Origin: DATJGR01 sp032124855
GTDB taxonomy: Bacteria > Pseudomonadota > Gammaproteobacteria > Pseudomonadales > Azotimanducaceae
Length of the DNA: 5,991 nt
Direction of reading: 5' to 3'
NCBI GenBank assembly: GCA_032124855.1
Contig: JAQBCT010000346.1
Coordinates: 1-5,991, forward strand
The position numbers and the translations under genes were made by a program. Position 1 is the stretch's first letter. Each line of letters begins with the position of its first letter. Of the stretch, positions 4,919 through 5,991 are shown in pieces. A model generated the notes under the pieces. That model saw only the letters and a list, made by a program, of their open reading frames with translations, had not been told where the DNA came from and ran no database searches.

Positions 4919-5991
4919 CGGTTCGTGAACTGGACGCCGACGCGGTGGGCTTGCCGCAATTTGATTTTGCGGTGGCGGGCGATGCGCGTGCGTTTAGTCT
5001 GACCAGTCACGCGACTGCCGGTGCGGCGCTGCAGTTCGGCCTCAACACGCCGGGTAACGACTACAACGTTTACGTGCTGGGTCCCAATCGCAGCGGCCGC
5101 ATGACCGCCACGCGCGAGTTCATCGAGGCCTGGGCATCCCCGCGCGAGCGGGCCGAGGATTGGATTTACGTCTTCGATTTCGATGCGCCCGCCACACCCC
5201 GTCCCGTGGCGCTGCCGCCAGGTACGGCGCGGCGCCTGAAGACCGCCACGGATCAACTGCTTCCGGCGCTGGCCCAGGAATTGGCGTCCGCGTTCGGCAG
5301 CGAATCGTATCAACGCCAGGCGGCCGCGCTGCGCAGCCAGGGCGAAGCCGAGTTGCAGGGGCGCATGCGCGCACTCGAGACCGAGGCGAATGCAGCGCAT
5401 CTGTCCATCGTGAACACCCCCCAGGGCGCCATCATCGCGGCGTTAGGGGACGACGGAAATCCGATGCCGATCAACGCGCTGCCCCCGGAGAAGCGCGCCG
5501 AGCTCGAGGAGAGCAGCCGCCAGTTGATGGAAAAGATGGCCGAAATCAATCGCGATGGGGCGCGATTTCAACGGCAGTTCTTCGAATCGCTGCGAGGACT
5601 CAATCGCGAGGTGGCGCGCCGCGCCAGCGACGGACTGTTGGCGGGGTTGCGCGAGAGCTTCAATCAGTTCGAACAGCTGCGCGGCTGGTTGGAGGGTTTC
5701 TCCCGCGACGTGGTGGAGCACTACGAATTGTTGCTGTCCTCCGACGACGGCGTGGTAAGTCCGCGTCCCGAGCGCGCCCAGCACCGCTACAGCGTCAATC
5801 TGTTGGTGGATCGCAGCCACGAAAACCATCCGCCGGTGATCTGTGAACACAACCCCACCTACGAAAACCTGTTCGGGTTCATCGAATATAGACAGCTGCC
5901 GGGTGGTGGACTCGATACCGATGTCACGCTGATCCGGCCAGGCGCGCTGCATCGGGCCAATGGTGGGGTGCTGATCCTGCGGGCCGAGGCG
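4915..5991 (+). CDS. Lon-like ATP-dependent protease (AAA+ YcbZ/LonC-type), C-terminus outside window
   Basis: The first 359 residues of a Lon-family AAA+ protease, of the group related to E. coli YcbZ and often about 800 residues long, with the S16 Ser-Lys protease domain near the C-terminus and so not visible here. The frame stays open to the last base. The N-terminal region contains GNDYNVYVLGPNRSGRMT (47-64), a Walker A-like P-loop with Arg62 where Lys is usual. A long helical, charged region at about 105-265 matches the helical domain inserted in this family. Then follow HRYSVNLLVDRS (290-301), EHNPTYENLFGFIEY (311-325), TLIRPGALHRANGG (338-351) and a Walker B-like strand VLILRAEA (352-359) at the window edge. 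This run is highly characteristic of the family. The ATG overlaps the PPOX stop (ATGA at 4915-4918). The likely role is ATP-driven degradation of damaged or regulatory proteins, and the substrate is unknown. Confidence 0.88.
   Translation, partial: MTVRELDADAVGLPQFDFAVAGDARAFSLTSHATAGAALQFGLNTPGNDYNVYVLGPNRSGRMTATREFIEAWASPRERAEDWIYVFDFDAPATPRPVALPPGTARRLKTATDQLLPALAQELASAFGSESYQRQAAALRSQGEAELQGRMRALETEANAAHLSIVNTPQGAIIAALGDDGNPMPINALPPEKRAELEESSRQLMEKMAEINRDGARFQRQFFESLRGLNREVARRASDGLLAGLRESFNQFEQLRGWLEGFSRDVVEHYELLLSSDDGVVSPRPERAQHRYSVNLLVDRSHENHPPVICEHNPTYENLFGFIEYRQLPGGGLDTDVTLIRPGALHRANGGVLILRAEA

Noticed and set aside
4777..5952. Minus-strand open frames (4777-5400 and 5443-5952) and a plus-strand 5160-5846 frame over the Lon-like gene
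   Set aside because: They overlap a continuous frame with strong Lon-like family sequence from 4915 to the window end, and their translations are low-complexity Arg/Ala-rich or featureless.

Overview
The window is a dense stretch of GC-rich chromosomal DNA with no mobile element, RNA gene or CRISPR array that I can see. Seven genes fill it, and no gap exceeds about 135 bases. HtpX has the enterobacterial length and layout, its gene carries an Escherichia coli-type heat-shock (sigma-32) promoter, and the last gene is a YcbZ/LonC-type Lon relative. Together these point to a proteobacterium, probably gammaproteobacterial; this is inference and I cannot name a genus.

Left part (1-1670). The 3' end of a crotonase-superfamily (enoyl-CoA hydratase-like) gene runs into the window. 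It converges on htpX, a zinc membrane protease on the minus strand, with a GC hairpin at the junction. htpX and a plus-strand histidine phosphatase gene then diverge from a 132-base intergenic region. That region holds a well-formed sigma-32-like promoter firing towards htpX and a weak promoter candidate facing the other way.

Right part (2340-5991). A likely four-gene plus-strand operon follows a TACAAT -10 candidate. It contains two tandem luciferase-like (LLM) flavin/F420-type oxidoreductases that are about 64% identical, then a small split-barrel pyridoxamine-phosphate-oxidase-like (PPOX/FDOR) protein 4 bases downstream. Last is a Lon-like AAA+ protease gene whose ATG overlaps the previous stop (ATGA), cut by the window end.

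How the genes may work together. The two LLM proteins and the PPOX protein look like a redox module using a deazaflavin (F420) or flavin cofactor, with a duplicated LLM enzyme that has diverged at a few patches. Their substrate is not visible from sequence. The crotonase-like gene could belong to a wider acyl-CoA or alicyclic degradation theme, but only proximity suggests that. HtpX and the Lon-like protease are both protein quality-control enzymes. Coupling of the Lon-like gene to the redox genes is the most unexpected piece of organisation. I did not find a clearly new system; the notable points are the paralogous LLM pair with its coupled neighbours, and catalytic-site deviations in the crotonase and the Lon-like ATPase.
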